From assembly GCA_965219515.1 (NCBI GenBank), contig OZ244776.1:496001-560000 (forward strand): a stretch of DNA of 64,000 nt. Reading direction: 5' to 3'. This document shows, piece by piece, positions 27,134 to 36,130 of this stretch. The DNA is from Ilyomonas sp965219515 (GTDB lineage: Bacteria; Bacteroidota; Bacteroidia; Chitinophagales; Chitinophagaceae). How positions within the stretch are numbered: the first letter of the stretch is position 1; every line of letters starts with the position of its first letter. The notes below the pieces were generated by a model, which searched no databases, was not told where the DNA came from, and saw only the letters and a list, made by a program, of their open reading frames with translations. A program made the position numbers and the translations under genes.

Positions 27134-27375
27134 TTTTTTAGAAAGAAGAACCGCAATCAGAATAACCTAACCTGAAATTTTTTCTTTCACAAAGAAACGT
27201 TGTTCTTATACAATGTTGAGATGAGAGTAAAGAAATAAAGATAACGGGTTAAGCTGTGATGGTTATTATTACGTAGTTGTTTTTCATTTTTTAAAAATGC
27301 AGATTCTGAAGTGACGTTTACCATTAAGTAATGTTCTTTTTCACTATCAGGGGGTAGTGATGAAAGCAAAACGGC

Positions 27376-27383
27376 TACCTTCG
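27376..27383 (+). promoter_or_regulatory. Possible minus-7 box for tgt
   Basis: TACCTTCG, one base off the Bacteroidota minus-7 consensus TAnnTTTG, ends five bases before the ATG at 27389. No clear minus-33 TTG was placed, so this is a weak call supported mainly by the same spacing seen at other genes here. Confidence 0.3.
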
Positions 27384-27388
27384 CCGCC

Positions 27389-28528
27389 ATGCCGTCCCTC
27401 ACATTTCAACTGCAAGCAACAGATACAGCATCCAATGCCCGGGCGGGCAAAATTACCACCGATCACGGCGACATACAAACGCCGATTTTTATGCCGGTTG
27501 GCACGGCAGGCAGCGTAAAAGCCGTGAACCAGCAGCAGTTGGAAGCCGACATCCAGGCGCAGATTATTCTTGGCAATACCTATCATCTTTATCTGCGCCC
27601 CGGCACAGAAATTCTGGAGCAAGCCGGCGGATTGCATAATTTCATTGGCTGGCAAAAACCCATGCTAACCGACAGCGGCGGCTACCAGGTTTTTTCGCTT
27701 GCGGCAAACCGCAAACTAACCGAAGAAGGTGCGCTTTTTCAATCGCATATAGATGGCAGCCGTCATCTTTTTACGCCCGAAAAAGTAATGGATATTCAGC
27801 GCAGTATCGGTGCCGATATTATCATGGCATTTGATGAATGTCCGCCTTATCCCAGCGAATACAGCTACGCTAAAAAAAGTATGGATCTTACGCATCGCTG
27901 GCTCGACAGGTGTTTTGCACGCTTTGCAGAAATGCCTGATAAATATGGTTATACGCAGAACCTGTTTCCCATTGTGCAGGGCGGCACGTATAAAGACCTG
28001 CGTAAAGTTTCCTGCGACTATGTTTCGTTGAAAAAAGCTGCGGGCAATGCCATCGGCGGTCTTTCGGTCGGCGAGCCGGAAGATATGATGTATGAATTTA
28101 CCGCTTTGTGCACCGAGCATCTTCCATACAACAAACCCCGTTACCTGATGGGGGTAGGCACGCCGTGGAATATACTGGAATGCATCAGCCTTGGCATAGA
28201 CATGTTCGACTGCGTAATGCCAACGCGAAACGGCAGAAACGGAATGCTGTTTACCACAAACGGCGTTGTCAACATTAAAAACAAAAAATGGGCAACCGAT
28301 TTCAGTCCGATTGATGAAGGCTTATCCAACATCACCAGCCGGTATTATACAAAAGCGTATCTGCGGCATCTGTTTGTGGCAGGCGAATTTCTGGCGTTGG
28401 AATTAGCAAGCGTTCAAAATCTGGCCTTTTATTTATGGCTGGTAAGCGAGGCGCGCCGGCAAATTATCAACGGCACTTTTACAGGCTGGAAAAATGAAAT
28501 GATTGTAAAAACAAAGCAGCGATTGTAA
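27389..28528 (+). CDS. tgt: Queuine tRNA-ribosyltransferase (Tgt)
   Basis: A 379-residue enzyme that swaps guanine-34 for preQ1 in GUN-anticodon tRNAs, the base-exchange step of queuosine formation. The general acid/base Asp is in MLTDSGGYQVFSL (about residue 93) and the nucleophile Asp in DMFDCVMPTRNGRNG (about residue 275); GGLSVGEP forms the preQ1 pocket. Oddity: the C-terminal zinc site normally C-x-C-x2-C-x25-H reads Leu312, Asn314, Ser317 and Gln343, so all four ligands appear replaced although the spacing is kept. Length is normal. It sits alone ahead of the LptF/G-like gene. Confidence 0.95.
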   Translation: MPSLTFQLQATDTASNARAGKITTDHGDIQTPIFMPVGTAGSVKAVNQQQLEADIQAQIILGNTYHLYLRPGTEILEQAGGLHNFIGWQKPMLTDSGGYQVFSLAANRKLTEEGALFQSHIDGSRHLFTPEKVMDIQRSIGADIIMAFDECPPYPSEYSYAKKSMDLTHRWLDRCFARFAEMPDKYGYTQNLFPIVQGGTYKDLRKVSCDYVSLKKAAGNAIGGLSVGEPEDMMYEFTALCTEHLPYNKPRYLMGVGTPWNILECISLGIDMFDCVMPTRNGRNGMLFTTNGVVNIKNKKWATDFSPIDEGLSNITSRYYTKAYLRHLFVAGEFLALELASVQNLAFYLWLVSEARRQIINGTFTGWKNEMIVKTKQRL

Positions 28529-28597
28529 TCACCGGAATGTTGCTTGCAATTCACAATTCACCTTTCACCTTTCACACAAACGCAACAGCTTTTCTTT

Positions 28598-28605
28598 TAT
28601 TTTTG
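28598..28605 (+). promoter_or_regulatory. Minus-7 box for the LptF/G gene
   Basis: TATTTTTG fits TAnnTTTG exactly and ends seven bases before the ATG at 28613, implying a nearly leaderless transcript. No minus-33 TTG is clear. Confidence 0.4.
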
Positions 28606-28612
28606 ATGCGGC

Positions 28613-29707
28613 ATGAAAAAGCTCGACTGGTACATCATTAAAAACTTTCTCGTAACCTTCTTCTTCTCCATTTTTCTGTTTGTGGTGATTTCCGTTGTGG
28701 TTGATTTAAGCGAGCACACCGACGATTTTGTGCAGTCGGGCTTAAGCGCCGGACAGATTTTCATGCAATATTACATTGCTTTTATTCCGCACATTATCGC
28801 ATTATTATTTCCGTTGTTTGTATTTATTGCCGTAATTTTTTTTACGTCGCGGCTGGCAGAAAGAAGTGAATTTATCGCCATTTTAGCCAGCGGCATTACT
28901 TATCGCCGCATATTGCTTCCTTATTTCATCGGCGGATTGTTGCTGGCCGGTTTATTGTGGTTTTCCAACGCATACATCATTCCGCGCGCCGAGGTGAAAC
29001 GACTTACGTTTCAGATCAATTACATTGATAACCATTCTTCGTATAACGATCTGACATCCAATTACCAGCGCAACATTTATTTTCGGATAGATTCTTTTAC
29101 TTATGCTGGAATCATCAGCTACGATACCAGCCGCAGGCGGGGCGGTCCTTTTTTCATGCACACCATAAAAAACAATCAGCTTGTGTATAACCTGCGGGCG
29201 GGTGGTATGCAGTGGGATACGGCAACCCGCAAATGGCAATTGGAAACCGTGTTTGAACGAACTATTAACGGCTTGCACGAAAAAACTGTTTCGGAACCAA
29301 AAAAGCTGGTGAATTTTAACTTTAAGCCTTTTGATTTAAGCCGGGACGAACATGCCAAAGATGTGTTGACAAGTCCTGAATTAAGCACCTACATTGGTCG
29401 CGAAGAACAGCGCGGCGCAGAAGGCATTAACGAATTAAAAATTGAAAATTACAGGCGTGTGGCTACGCCGGCTGCGGTTATTTTATTAACCCTCATCGGC
29501 GCCATGGTAGCCGGCCGAAAAGTGCGTGGCGGAAGCGGCGTGCATCTGGCGTTTGGCTTTGTTACGGCTGCCATATTTATCATTATGGATCGGTTCTCCA
29601 CCATTTTTTCTACCAAAGGAAATCTGCCTCCGCTGATTGCCGCCTGGATACCAAATCTGGTATTTTTAATTGTTGCTTTTTATATATATCGAAAAGCGCC
29701 GAAATAA
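28613..29707 (+). CDS. LptF/LptG family LPS export permease
   Basis: A 364-residue inner-membrane protein of the LPS transport ABC system, which extracts LPS and passes it to the periplasmic bridge. It has the YjgP/YjgQ layout: three N-terminal membrane helices (MKKLDWYIIKNFLVTFFFSI start, ALLFPLFVFIAVIFFTSRLA, YFIGGLLLAGLLWF), a beta-jellyroll periplasmic domain (about residues 125-265), and three C-terminal helices. SEFIAILASGITYRRIL is the coupling helix facing the LptB ATPase. LptF and LptG are hard to tell apart here, so no symbol is given. Monocistronic. Confidence 0.9.
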   Translation: MKKLDWYIIKNFLVTFFFSIFLFVVISVVVDLSEHTDDFVQSGLSAGQIFMQYYIAFIPHIIALLFPLFVFIAVIFFTSRLAERSEFIAILASGITYRRILLPYFIGGLLLAGLLWFSNAYIIPRAEVKRLTFQINYIDNHSSYNDLTSNYQRNIYFRIDSFTYAGIISYDTSRRRGGPFFMHTIKNNQLVYNLRAGGMQWDTATRKWQLETVFERTINGLHEKTVSEPKKLVNFNFKPFDLSRDEHAKDVLTSPELSTYIGREEQRGAEGINELKIENYRRVATPAAVILLTLIGAMVAGRKVRGGSGVHLAFGFVTAAIFIIMDRFSTIFSTKGNLPPLIAAWIPNLVFLIVAFYIYRKAPK

Positions 29708-29969
29708 GCGGGAAAAGCAGAATCAGCCGGCTTTAATTTGTGCCGGATTGCTAATATTCCTTTTTTTGATGTGTTCTGTAAAAATCGTCATATATCTGAA
29801 TAATCTTGTTTATTATTGGTGGAAAAACTCTTTTTGAATGATTGATGCAGATGGAATTATTATTCTAATTCATTCATTTTTAATTAATAAAAAGATTAAT
29901 TAATTATATAACGGTTGTGTAAAAGTAGCTTGGTGCGATGGCAGCCAGAATGTTAACTTGCATACGGAT

Positions 29970-31889
29970 ATGAGTGAATTTATTGTTTCTGCACGTAAGT
30001 ATCGCCCGCAAACGTTTGGTACGGTTGTAGGTCAGCAGCACATTACAACCACGCTGAAAAATGCAATTAAAAACCGCCAGCTGGCGCATGCATTTCTTTT
30101 CTGTGGTCCGCGTGGGGTTGGCAAAACCACCTGCGCACGCATTCTTGCTAAAACCATCAATTGCGAAAATCTGCAACCCGATGGTGAAGCTTGTAATGTA
30201 TGCAATTCCTGCCGCAGCTTTAACGAGGGCATTTCGCTAAATATTCATGAACTTGATGCCGCCAGCAACAATTCGGTTGATGACATTCGTTCGCTCGTAG
30301 AGCAGGTGCGTTTTGCACCGCAGGCAGGCAAATACAAAGTGTATATTGTAGATGAAGTGCACATGCTGAGCACCGCCGCCTTTAATGCTTTTTTGAAAAC
30401 GCTGGAAGAACCGCCTCCCTATGCCATTTTTATTCTGGCAACTACAGAAAAACACAAGATACTTCCTACTATTTTATCGCGCTGCCAGATATTCGATTTT
30501 AAACGCATTACCATTCGCGATACCGTAGATCATCTGCAGGAAATAGCGGACAAAGAAAACATTAAAACCGAAAAAGCGGCGCTGCATTTAATCGCCCAGA
30601 AAAGCGAGGGTTGTATGCGCGATGCATTGTCGGTGTTAGATAAGATCGTTTCTTTTACCAACGCAAATGTTACGTATCAAAATACGCTGGAGCATCTGAA
30701 TATTTTAGATGAAGATTATTATTTCAAACTGTCAGACTACCTGTTGCAGCAGAATTTGTCATCCGCCATGCTGCTGTATGATGAAATTAACCGGAAAGGT
30801 TTTGAGGGCGACGCTGTGCTAAACGGTTTTGCCATGTTTTTGCGTAATGTGCTGGTATGTAAGGACGACGAGGCAGCTTCTTTGCTCGATGTGGCAGAAG
30901 GTATGCAGGAACGTTATGTAACAGCTGCTAAAACGGTAAGCGCTTCGTTTCTGGTAAGCGCCTTAAACATTCTGAACGAAGCGGAAATAAACTATAAGAT
31001 GGCGCGCAATAAACGGCTGCATGTAGAAATGGCCATCATCAAACTTAATTTTTTGCAGCAAGCCTTAGAGTTGTCGGTTGAAAACAATGAAATGATTAAA
31101 AAGAAACGGATAGATGCGCCGGTGGCTTACCGTATAAAAAATATTTCTTCTTTACAGCCAACCGGTGCGGAAGTTCAGTCCACAGCCGGTTTACCAAAAA
31201 AACATACTTCCCAGCTACAAACAGGCAAAACGGAAAACAACGAACCGGTTGAAACAGAAACGGAAGTCGTTTCGCTGCAAACCGAATCCAAACTTTTTAT
31301 TCAGCAATCTTTGCCAAAACCTGCCAACGCTGAAAAAGAAGTTTCTGAAAATCCGGCTTATCATGTGTCAGAAACGGGAAATGCCATTGTTATGTCTGAG
31401 CCTGCAACGGCAACATTCCTTCAGCCAAAATCAAAACGAAGTCTTCTTTCTGCGCTGCGCGATAAATATGGCGACCAATATAATATTGAGGAAATAAACG
31501 AAGCCGAACCGTTGGAAATGGAAAAATTGCGCGCCTGCTGGCATGGTTTTGCCACCAAATTGGAAGAACAGCAAAAACATAGCGCCGCCAATACATTTAA
31601 AATGGCAACGCTAACCATACAAAACGAAAACCGCCTGCTGATAACTGTGAATGCGCTGGTGCAACAAAAATTTATAGAGCAGGAAAAAACATTGCTGGCA
31701 GATTGTATTCAGCAAACATTTCATAACACTTCCATTCAACTTCAGATTATGGTGGCGGATGATGTGAAAGAAGAAGTATCGCCCTTTCTTACCATGAACA
31801 GCCGGGAAAGGTTTCATTACATCGCTTCGCAATACCCGATGGTAAAAGAACTGAAAGACCGCCTGCGTCTGGAAATTGACCCGATTTAA
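29970..31889 (+). CDS. dnaX: DNA polymerase III subunit gamma/tau
   Basis: A 639-residue clamp-loader ATPase. The N-terminal AAA+ domain begins SEFIVSARKYRPQTFGTVVG, with Walker A GPRGVGKTTCARIL (about residue 46), a zinc module CENLQPDGEACNVCNSC, Walker B VDEVHMLS, and the sensor/arginine motif LSRCQIFDFK. After about residue 370 comes a low-complexity linker rich in Glu, Thr and Gln, then a C-terminal tau-like domain (about residues 500-639) that should contact the polymerase. The ATG at 29970 is chosen over a TTG at 29958. It loads the beta clamp at the replication fork. No frameshift signal for a short gamma form was noted. Confidence 0.95.
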   Translation: MSEFIVSARKYRPQTFGTVVGQQHITTTLKNAIKNRQLAHAFLFCGPRGVGKTTCARILAKTINCENLQPDGEACNVCNSCRSFNEGISLNIHELDAASNNSVDDIRSLVEQVRFAPQAGKYKVYIVDEVHMLSTAAFNAFLKTLEEPPPYAIFILATTEKHKILPTILSRCQIFDFKRITIRDTVDHLQEIADKENIKTEKAALHLIAQKSEGCMRDALSVLDKIVSFTNANVTYQNTLEHLNILDEDYYFKLSDYLLQQNLSSAMLLYDEINRKGFEGDAVLNGFAMFLRNVLVCKDDEAASLLDVAEGMQERYVTAAKTVSASFLVSALNILNEAEINYKMARNKRLHVEMAIIKLNFLQQALELSVENNEMIKKKRIDAPVAYRIKNISSLQPTGAEVQSTAGLPKKHTSQLQTGKTENNEPVETETEVVSLQTESKLFIQQSLPKPANAEKEVSENPAYHVSETGNAIVMSEPATATFLQPKSKRSLLSALRDKYGDQYNIEEINEAEPLEMEKLRACWHGFATKLEEQQKHSAANTFKMATLTIQNENRLLITVNALVQQKFIEQEKTLLADCIQQTFHNTSIQLQIMVADDVKEEVSPFLTMNSRERFHYIASQYPMVKELKDRLRLEIDPI

Positions 31890-31972
31890 TAACTGAATTT
31901 TGTTTCGTATCTGATTTACAATAAATTGGTATCTTTTTTATACGTTATCATCCAACAAATAAATAAGATTTC

Positions 31973-32404
31973 ATGTGGTTGTTTTTTGCTATTCTTGCCT
32001 CTGCTACGGCTGCCTTGGCGGTTGTTTTTTCTAAAGCCGGTTTAAAAAATATTAATCCCAATGTTGGTTTTGCGCTGCAATCTGTTCTGATTTTGGTTAT
32101 ATCGTGGAGTGCGGTTATGTTTCAGAAAGCTTCGGCAGAGTTTCATAAAATAGATAAGCGCACCTGGATTTTTATAAGCTGTGCCGGTGTTGCCACTTGT
32201 CTCTCTTCTCTGTTTCAGTTTAAAGCGCTGAAAGAAGGAAATGCAGGTGTTGTAACTTCTATCGAAAGAAGTTCCCTGGTAATTACCATCATACTTGCTT
32301 TTTTCTTTTTAAAAGAAAAAATAACCTGGCAATTGGCCGTTGGCGCTTTGCTGATTGTGGCAGGCGCCATATTAATAGCGGTTGGGCAAACCGAACAAAA
32401 ATAA
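31973..32404 (+). CDS. Single-domain EamA/DMT-type transporter
   Basis: A 143-residue membrane protein with about five hydrophobic helices: one EamA (DUF6) repeat. It has LAVVFSKAGLKNINPNVGFA, FQFKALKEGNAGVVTSIERS and a final IVAGAILIAVGQ, typical of the half-size drug/metabolite transporters such as YtfF/YdcZ-like proteins, which probably work as dimers. Most DMT members have two repeats and about 300 residues. The substrate is unknown. It lies between dnaX and rsmA on the same strand, 83 bp after dnaX. Confidence 0.85.
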   Translation: MWLFFAILASATAALAVVFSKAGLKNINPNVGFALQSVLILVISWSAVMFQKASAEFHKIDKRTWIFISCAGVATCLSSLFQFKALKEGNAGVVTSIERSSLVITIILAFFFLKEKITWQLAVGALLIVAGAILIAVGQTEQK

Positions 32405-32433
32405 GATATGTAAAGCCAAAGGTACTTTCCTGT

Positions 32434-32441
32434 TACTTTTG
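32434..32441 (+). promoter_or_regulatory. Minus-7 box for rsmA
   Basis: TACTTTTG matches the Bacteroidota minus-7 consensus TAnnTTTG and ends six bases before the rsmA ATG, so the transcript would be leaderless or nearly so. The minus-33 element is not clear. Confidence 0.45.
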
Positions 32442-32447
32442 CGCCCA

Positions 32448-33203
32448 ATGTCTTACACGTTAAAAAAGTCGTTGGGTCAGCATTTTCTGCACGATGAAGG
32501 TATTTGCCAAAACATGATAGCCATCTTACAGAAAGAACGCTTTACCCAATTGCTTGAAGTAGGACCAGGCGCAGGCGCTCTCACGAAATATCTGCTTGCT
32601 ATTCCTGACATTCATTTTAAAGCCATTGAAATTGACAACGAAAAAGCCGATTACCTCGAGAAAAACTATTCTTCATTAATAGGAAAAATCATAAGGGATG
32701 ATTTTTTAAAAACAAAAGTTCCGTTTGATGATGAATTTATCGTGATCGGCAATTTTCCTTACAACATCTCATCGCAGATTTTATTTAAAACTTTAGCATG
32801 GAAGCAACAGGTTCCGGTTATCATCGGCATGTTTCAAAAAGAGGTCGGGCAGCGTGTGGCAGCGCAACCCGGCAGCAAAGTGTATGGTATTTTGTCGGTG
32901 CTGATACAGGCTTTTTATTCGGTGGAATATCTGTTTGACGTGCCGCCACAATCATTTTCGCCGCCACCAAAAGTGATGAGCGGCGTTATCCGCCTGCGCA
33001 GAAAAGAAAATGTATTATCGGTAAAAAGTGAGCGTGCCTTCACGGTTTTGGTAAAAACGGCGTTTAACCAACGTAGGAAAACGCTTCGCAATGCCACCAG
33101 AAGCTTGTTTGATGACATTGTTTTGCAGGATGATATTTTTAATAAACGCGCCGAGCAATTACGTCTTTCCGATTTTGCGGAGCTAAGTTTTCTGATGAAA
33201 TAA
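32448..33203 (+). CDS. rsmA: 16S rRNA dimethyladenosine transferase RsmA (KsgA)
   Basis: A 251-residue SAM-dependent enzyme that dimethylates A1518 and A1519 of 16S rRNA late in 30S assembly. It starts MSYTLKKSLGQHFLHDEG; motif I is LLEVGPGAGALTKYLL (about residue 37), and motif IV is IGNFPYNISSQILF (NxPY active-site loop, about residue 103). The C-terminal domain includes PPQSFSPPPKVMSGVIRL and NQRRKTLRN, both family hallmarks. The frame extends back to 32382 but that includes a promoter-like box, so the ATG at 32448 is taken. Length is normal. Confidence 0.96.
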   Translation: MSYTLKKSLGQHFLHDEGICQNMIAILQKERFTQLLEVGPGAGALTKYLLAIPDIHFKAIEIDNEKADYLEKNYSSLIGKIIRDDFLKTKVPFDDEFIVIGNFPYNISSQILFKTLAWKQQVPVIIGMFQKEVGQRVAAQPGSKVYGILSVLIQAFYSVEYLFDVPPQSFSPPPKVMSGVIRLRRKENVLSVKSERAFTVLVKTAFNQRRKTLRNATRSLFDDIVLQDDIFNKRAEQLRLSDFAELSFLMK

Positions 33204-33336
33204 ATGACGCCTGCGAATTCTCAATCGTCATAACTTAAATTCATATCATTTTACGCTTTATTAATTCCTGTTAGCGTAGCCTGCTTATAACTTAACGGAA
33301 AGCAGCATAATTTTTCTCCTGCGGGTCATTGCTTAT

Positions 33337-34074
33337 ATGAAACGATTTATTTGCCTGCCGGTTGTTTTGCTGATGTCTCATTGCTGCTTTGCGCAACTGA
33401 ATGACGGACGGATTGAAACCTATGCAGCGATGGGTTTTTTCGCTGCCTCACTTACCAAAGACAGTTTGGTGCCACCAAAAGAAAAAGGCAAATCAAGACT
33501 GGGCGATATGTCCTGCTTCGGTTTACAATATGATGTACCAATCGGCAGTCGCATATCGGTAAAGGCCGGAATCGGCTTTTCTACCAGGCACTTTAGCCTG
33601 TCAAAATATAATGTCGGCGATTTTATTACGGCGTTTTTTCTGTTTGACAGTCAGTTTCCCAACGATACATTTCCGGTAAGCCGGATAAAATATGAAAATC
33701 ATTACGTTGATGTGCCGCTTGCTTTTGAAATAAATAAAGGAAGCCGGAAAGCCGCTGTGCAAATAAAATACGGTGCTACGGCGCGTTTGCAATTTTTAAT
33801 CAAAAGCACGGCTGCCGTTACATTTTCTACAAATACATCAGCAACTACGGCTGCTGATAAAACGGCCGTACAAAAGGCTTATACAAAAGAGATGAATCGC
33901 GTTGTTTTTACGCTTGCGCCTTATATGGATATTTCGGTACGCATATATAAAAAGTTGGGTGCCGGTTACAGTTTATCGCCCGTTTCTGTTTACGCTTCAT
34001 CTTTAAACAGCCAGATTGCGAAACGGCAAACCGAATTTTTAACGGGTGCTGTTACGGTTTGGTATCAGTTATAA
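33337..34074 (+). CDS. Outer-membrane beta-barrel protein
   Basis: A 245-residue protein with a signal peptide (MKRFICLPVVLLMSHCCFA, cleavage near CFAQ). The mature part has alternating hydrophobic strands (RISVKAGIGFSTRHFSL, YVDVPLAFEINKG, AVQIKYGATARLQFLI, VVFTLAPYMDISVRIY) and a final aromatic strand ending in Leu, the pattern of OprF/PorT-type eight-to-ten-strand barrels of Bacteroidota. No enzymatic motif. It is followed by a repeat and a terminator. Role unknown. Confidence 0.7.
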   Translation: MKRFICLPVVLLMSHCCFAQLNDGRIETYAAMGFFAASLTKDSLVPPKEKGKSRLGDMSCFGLQYDVPIGSRISVKAGIGFSTRHFSLSKYNVGDFITAFFLFDSQFPNDTFPVSRIKYENHYVDVPLAFEINKGSRKAAVQIKYGATARLQFLIKSTAAVTFSTNTSATTAADKTAVQKAYTKEMNRVVFTLAPYMDISVRIYKKLGAGYSLSPVSVYASSLNSQIAKRQTEFLTGAVTVWYQL

Positions 34075-34134
34075 AATAAAACTTCTTCCATTTGAATAGC
34101 TATTACAAATGTCTCCGTTTCAAAAAAAATGTTG

Positions 34135-34189
34135 CTCACAGATGCCGCAGATGATACAGTCTCTTTATAAAATCTGTGAAATCTGTTAG
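34135..34189. repeat. Intergenic half-palindrome of the CACAGATGGC type
   Basis: CTCACAGATGCCGCAGAT (34135-34152) faces AAAATCTGTGAAATCTGT (34169-34186) in inverted orientation. It resembles the nested element between radA and comF and probably belongs to the same diverged repeat family. Confidence 0.5.
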
Positions 34190-34242
34190 ACAATACTCAA
34201 AGCGATACATGGCTGAATTTTATTTTCCGTAAAATTTGAATA

Positions 34243-34278
34243 AAAAACCGGCAAAGCACCAACGCTTCGCCGGTTTTT
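34243..34278. terminator. Bidirectional intrinsic terminator
   Basis: AAAAACCGGC pairs with GCCGGTTTTT, extended by an inner AAGC/GCTT stem around a six-base loop, with A and T tracts on the outside. It separates the convergent outer-membrane gene (plus) and TIM-barrel lipoprotein gene (minus). Confidence 0.8.
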
Positions 34279-34291
34279 ACCAGTACATTTT

Positions 34292-35176
34292 CTATTTATT
34301 CAACTTCGCAACTTGTTCGTCATAATAATTCTTTGTAAGAATCACATCAGGCAGATTATGATACCAGTTCGATTCGTGCTCGATGGACATCATGCCCGAA
34401 AAGTTCTGTCGCTTCAGTTCTGCAAAGACCGCCGGAAAATTGATAATGCCTTTAGAAACTACGGTATCGGCAGCCTGCGTATCATTGAATGTTACAATGT
34501 CTTTCAGGTGAACGCCAATGATATGACCGTCTAATTTTTTTAATGCTTCAACAGGGTTTATGCCATTGCGTGCCCAATGACCTACATCGGCGCAGGAACC
34601 AATATGGCTTCTGCCTTTGATGGCTGCCAATACCGAATCGGGACTCCAGTACATATTGGGTTTCGGATGATCGTGAATGGCGATTGGAATATTGTACGCG
34701 CCTGCCATACTATCTACCATATCCCATTGCGATTTTATTGGTTCGCAGGTAATGTAACTGAGACCAAACTCCTTCGCCAGATCAAAGGCTTTTGTCCACT
34801 CGGGTTTGTCTTTCGGAACAATTACACCCATCGCTATCATGCTGATGCCTTTATCCTGCAAAAGTTGTTTCAGCTTTGTTCGTGTATCCGCATTCATGTC
34901 TGCGCCAAATTCTCCTTTCATTCCGCCACCCAATTTTTGACCCCAGAACGCTTCGATGTTCGTAATGCCTGCGCTGTCTGCTTTGTCTAACGCTTCGGTA
35001 AACGTAAACATACGAAAGGTCCACATCTGAATACCCAGCTTAAAGCCGGTGGTGCTGCCGGTAGAGAAAGAATCTATGGGCAATGCCGTGCTGTCTGCCT
35101 CGGCTGATGATACCGTGCCGCCGTTGCAGGCAGATAAGATGATACAGAAAAATAAAAAAGCTGACAATTGTTTCAT
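34292..35176 (-). CDS. TIM-barrel sugar isomerase/epimerase-like lipoprotein
   Basis: A 294-residue protein of the AP-endonuclease-2-like TIM-barrel family. The N-terminus MKQLSAFLFFCIILSACNGG is a lipoprotein signal (acylated Cys17). The barrel starts FKLGIQMWTFRMFTF; metal-binding positions are seen in ITNIEAFWGQ (Glu), SCADVGHW (Asp, His), IIGVHLKDIV (His) and MMSIEHESNW (Glu). It is likely periplasmic and a paralogue of the Tat-exported protein at 26204-27133, though the export route differs. Such proteins work on keto-sugars or polyols. It is monocistronic; substrate unknown. Confidence 0.85.
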   Translation of the reverse strand: MKQLSAFLFFCIILSACNGGTVSSAEADSTALPIDSFSTGSTTGFKLGIQMWTFRMFTFTEALDKADSAGITNIEAFWGQKLGGGMKGEFGADMNADTRTKLKQLLQDKGISMIAMGVIVPKDKPEWTKAFDLAKEFGLSYITCEPIKSQWDMVDSMAGAYNIPIAIHDHPKPNMYWSPDSVLAAIKGRSHIGSCADVGHWARNGINPVEALKKLDGHIIGVHLKDIVTFNDTQAADTVVSKGIINFPAVFAELKRQNFSGMMSIEHESNWYHNLPDVILTKNYYDEQVAKLNK

Positions 35177-35274
35177 GTTTTTTTGATTTGGTAAATGATT
35201 AGCTTGCTAAGATAGTAGATTGCGTTTTTAAATGTCAGTTAGAGAAGATTAAAAAATGCCATGACAAAGGAAAT

Positions 35275-35282
35275 TATGTTTG
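35275..35282 (+). promoter_or_regulatory. Possible minus-7 box for the NAD(P)-binding protein
   Basis: TATGTTTG fits TAnnTTTG, 55 bases upstream of the ATG at 35338. No convincing minus-33 TTG at the expected spacing. Confidence 0.3.
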
Positions 35283-35337
35283 TGTTGTAAAAAACTACCT
35301 GCCTTACAATTGGCTTATATGTTGATGCTTACGAAGC

Positions 35338-36000
35338 ATGAATCAAAAAATAAAAGCTGTCATTACCGGCAGTACCGGCATGGTAGGCGAAGGTGTGTTG
35401 CATGTTTGCCTTGCCCATGCTGAAGTAGAAAAAGTGCTGGTAATAAACCGTAAGCCCTGCGGTGTGAAACATCCCCAACTAACAGAAATTTTACACGACA
35501 ATTTTTATGATTTGTCTTCCGTTGAAGATCAGCTAACCGGCTATAATGCCTGTTTTTTTTGTCTTGGTATATCTTCCGTCGGCATATCAAACGAAAATTA
35601 TTATAAAACAACACACACACTTACGCTACATGTGGCGAAAACGCTGAACAAAATGAACAATGACATGACTTTTTGTTATATATCAGGCGCCGGAACCAGT
35701 GAAAAAGGATGGCAGAACTGGGCAAAAGTAAAAGCTAAAACAGAAAGCGATGTAATGAAGTTGCCTTTTAAAAAGGCATTCGGATTGCGGCCCGGTTTTA
35801 TCAAACCCATACCTGGCTTGCGACATACGCATTCTTTTTATCAATACATCAACTGGCTGTTTCCAATCGGGCGCAGGTTGTTTCCCAACGGGTTTTGCAC
35901 CATGAATGAACTTGCGCTTTGCATGATTCACCTGGTGCAAAAAAGTTACGCGAAAAACATTCTGGAAGGAAAAGATATTATAACGGTAGCAAAAGAATAG
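35338..36000 (+). CDS. NAD(P)-binding Rossmann-fold (HTATIP2/YwnB-like) protein
   Basis: A 220-residue atypical short-chain dehydrogenase. The nucleotide loop is VITGSTGMVGEGVLHVCL (about residue 9), followed by VINRKPCG at the end of strand 2 (Arg suggests NADPH), then NACFFCLGISSVG (strand 4) and a FCYISGAGTSEKGWQNWAKV segment; the catalytic Tyr-x3-Lys of classical SDRs is replaced by a WAKVKAKTE helix with Lys. FGLRPGFIKPIPG is the usual post-active-site motif. The substrate is unknown. Related proteins are often annotated epimerase or NAD(P)H-binding. Monocistronic. Confidence 0.82.
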   Translation: MNQKIKAVITGSTGMVGEGVLHVCLAHAEVEKVLVINRKPCGVKHPQLTEILHDNFYDLSSVEDQLTGYNACFFCLGISSVGISNENYYKTTHTLTLHVAKTLNKMNNDMTFCYISGAGTSEKGWQNWAKVKAKTESDVMKLPFKKAFGLRPGFIKPIPGLRHTHSFYQYINWLFPIGRRLFPNGFCTMNELALCMIHLVQKSYAKNILEGKDIITVAKE

Positions 36001-36130
36001 CGCGAATGGTTTATGTAATACAAACGGCTTCAATTCGCCAAAAATAAAAACTCAACTTGCCGGCCGAGATTGAAAAATGTGCAAAAAAGATTGTGCAAAG
36101 CAGTTTTAACCTAAACATAAATCAGCAAAC

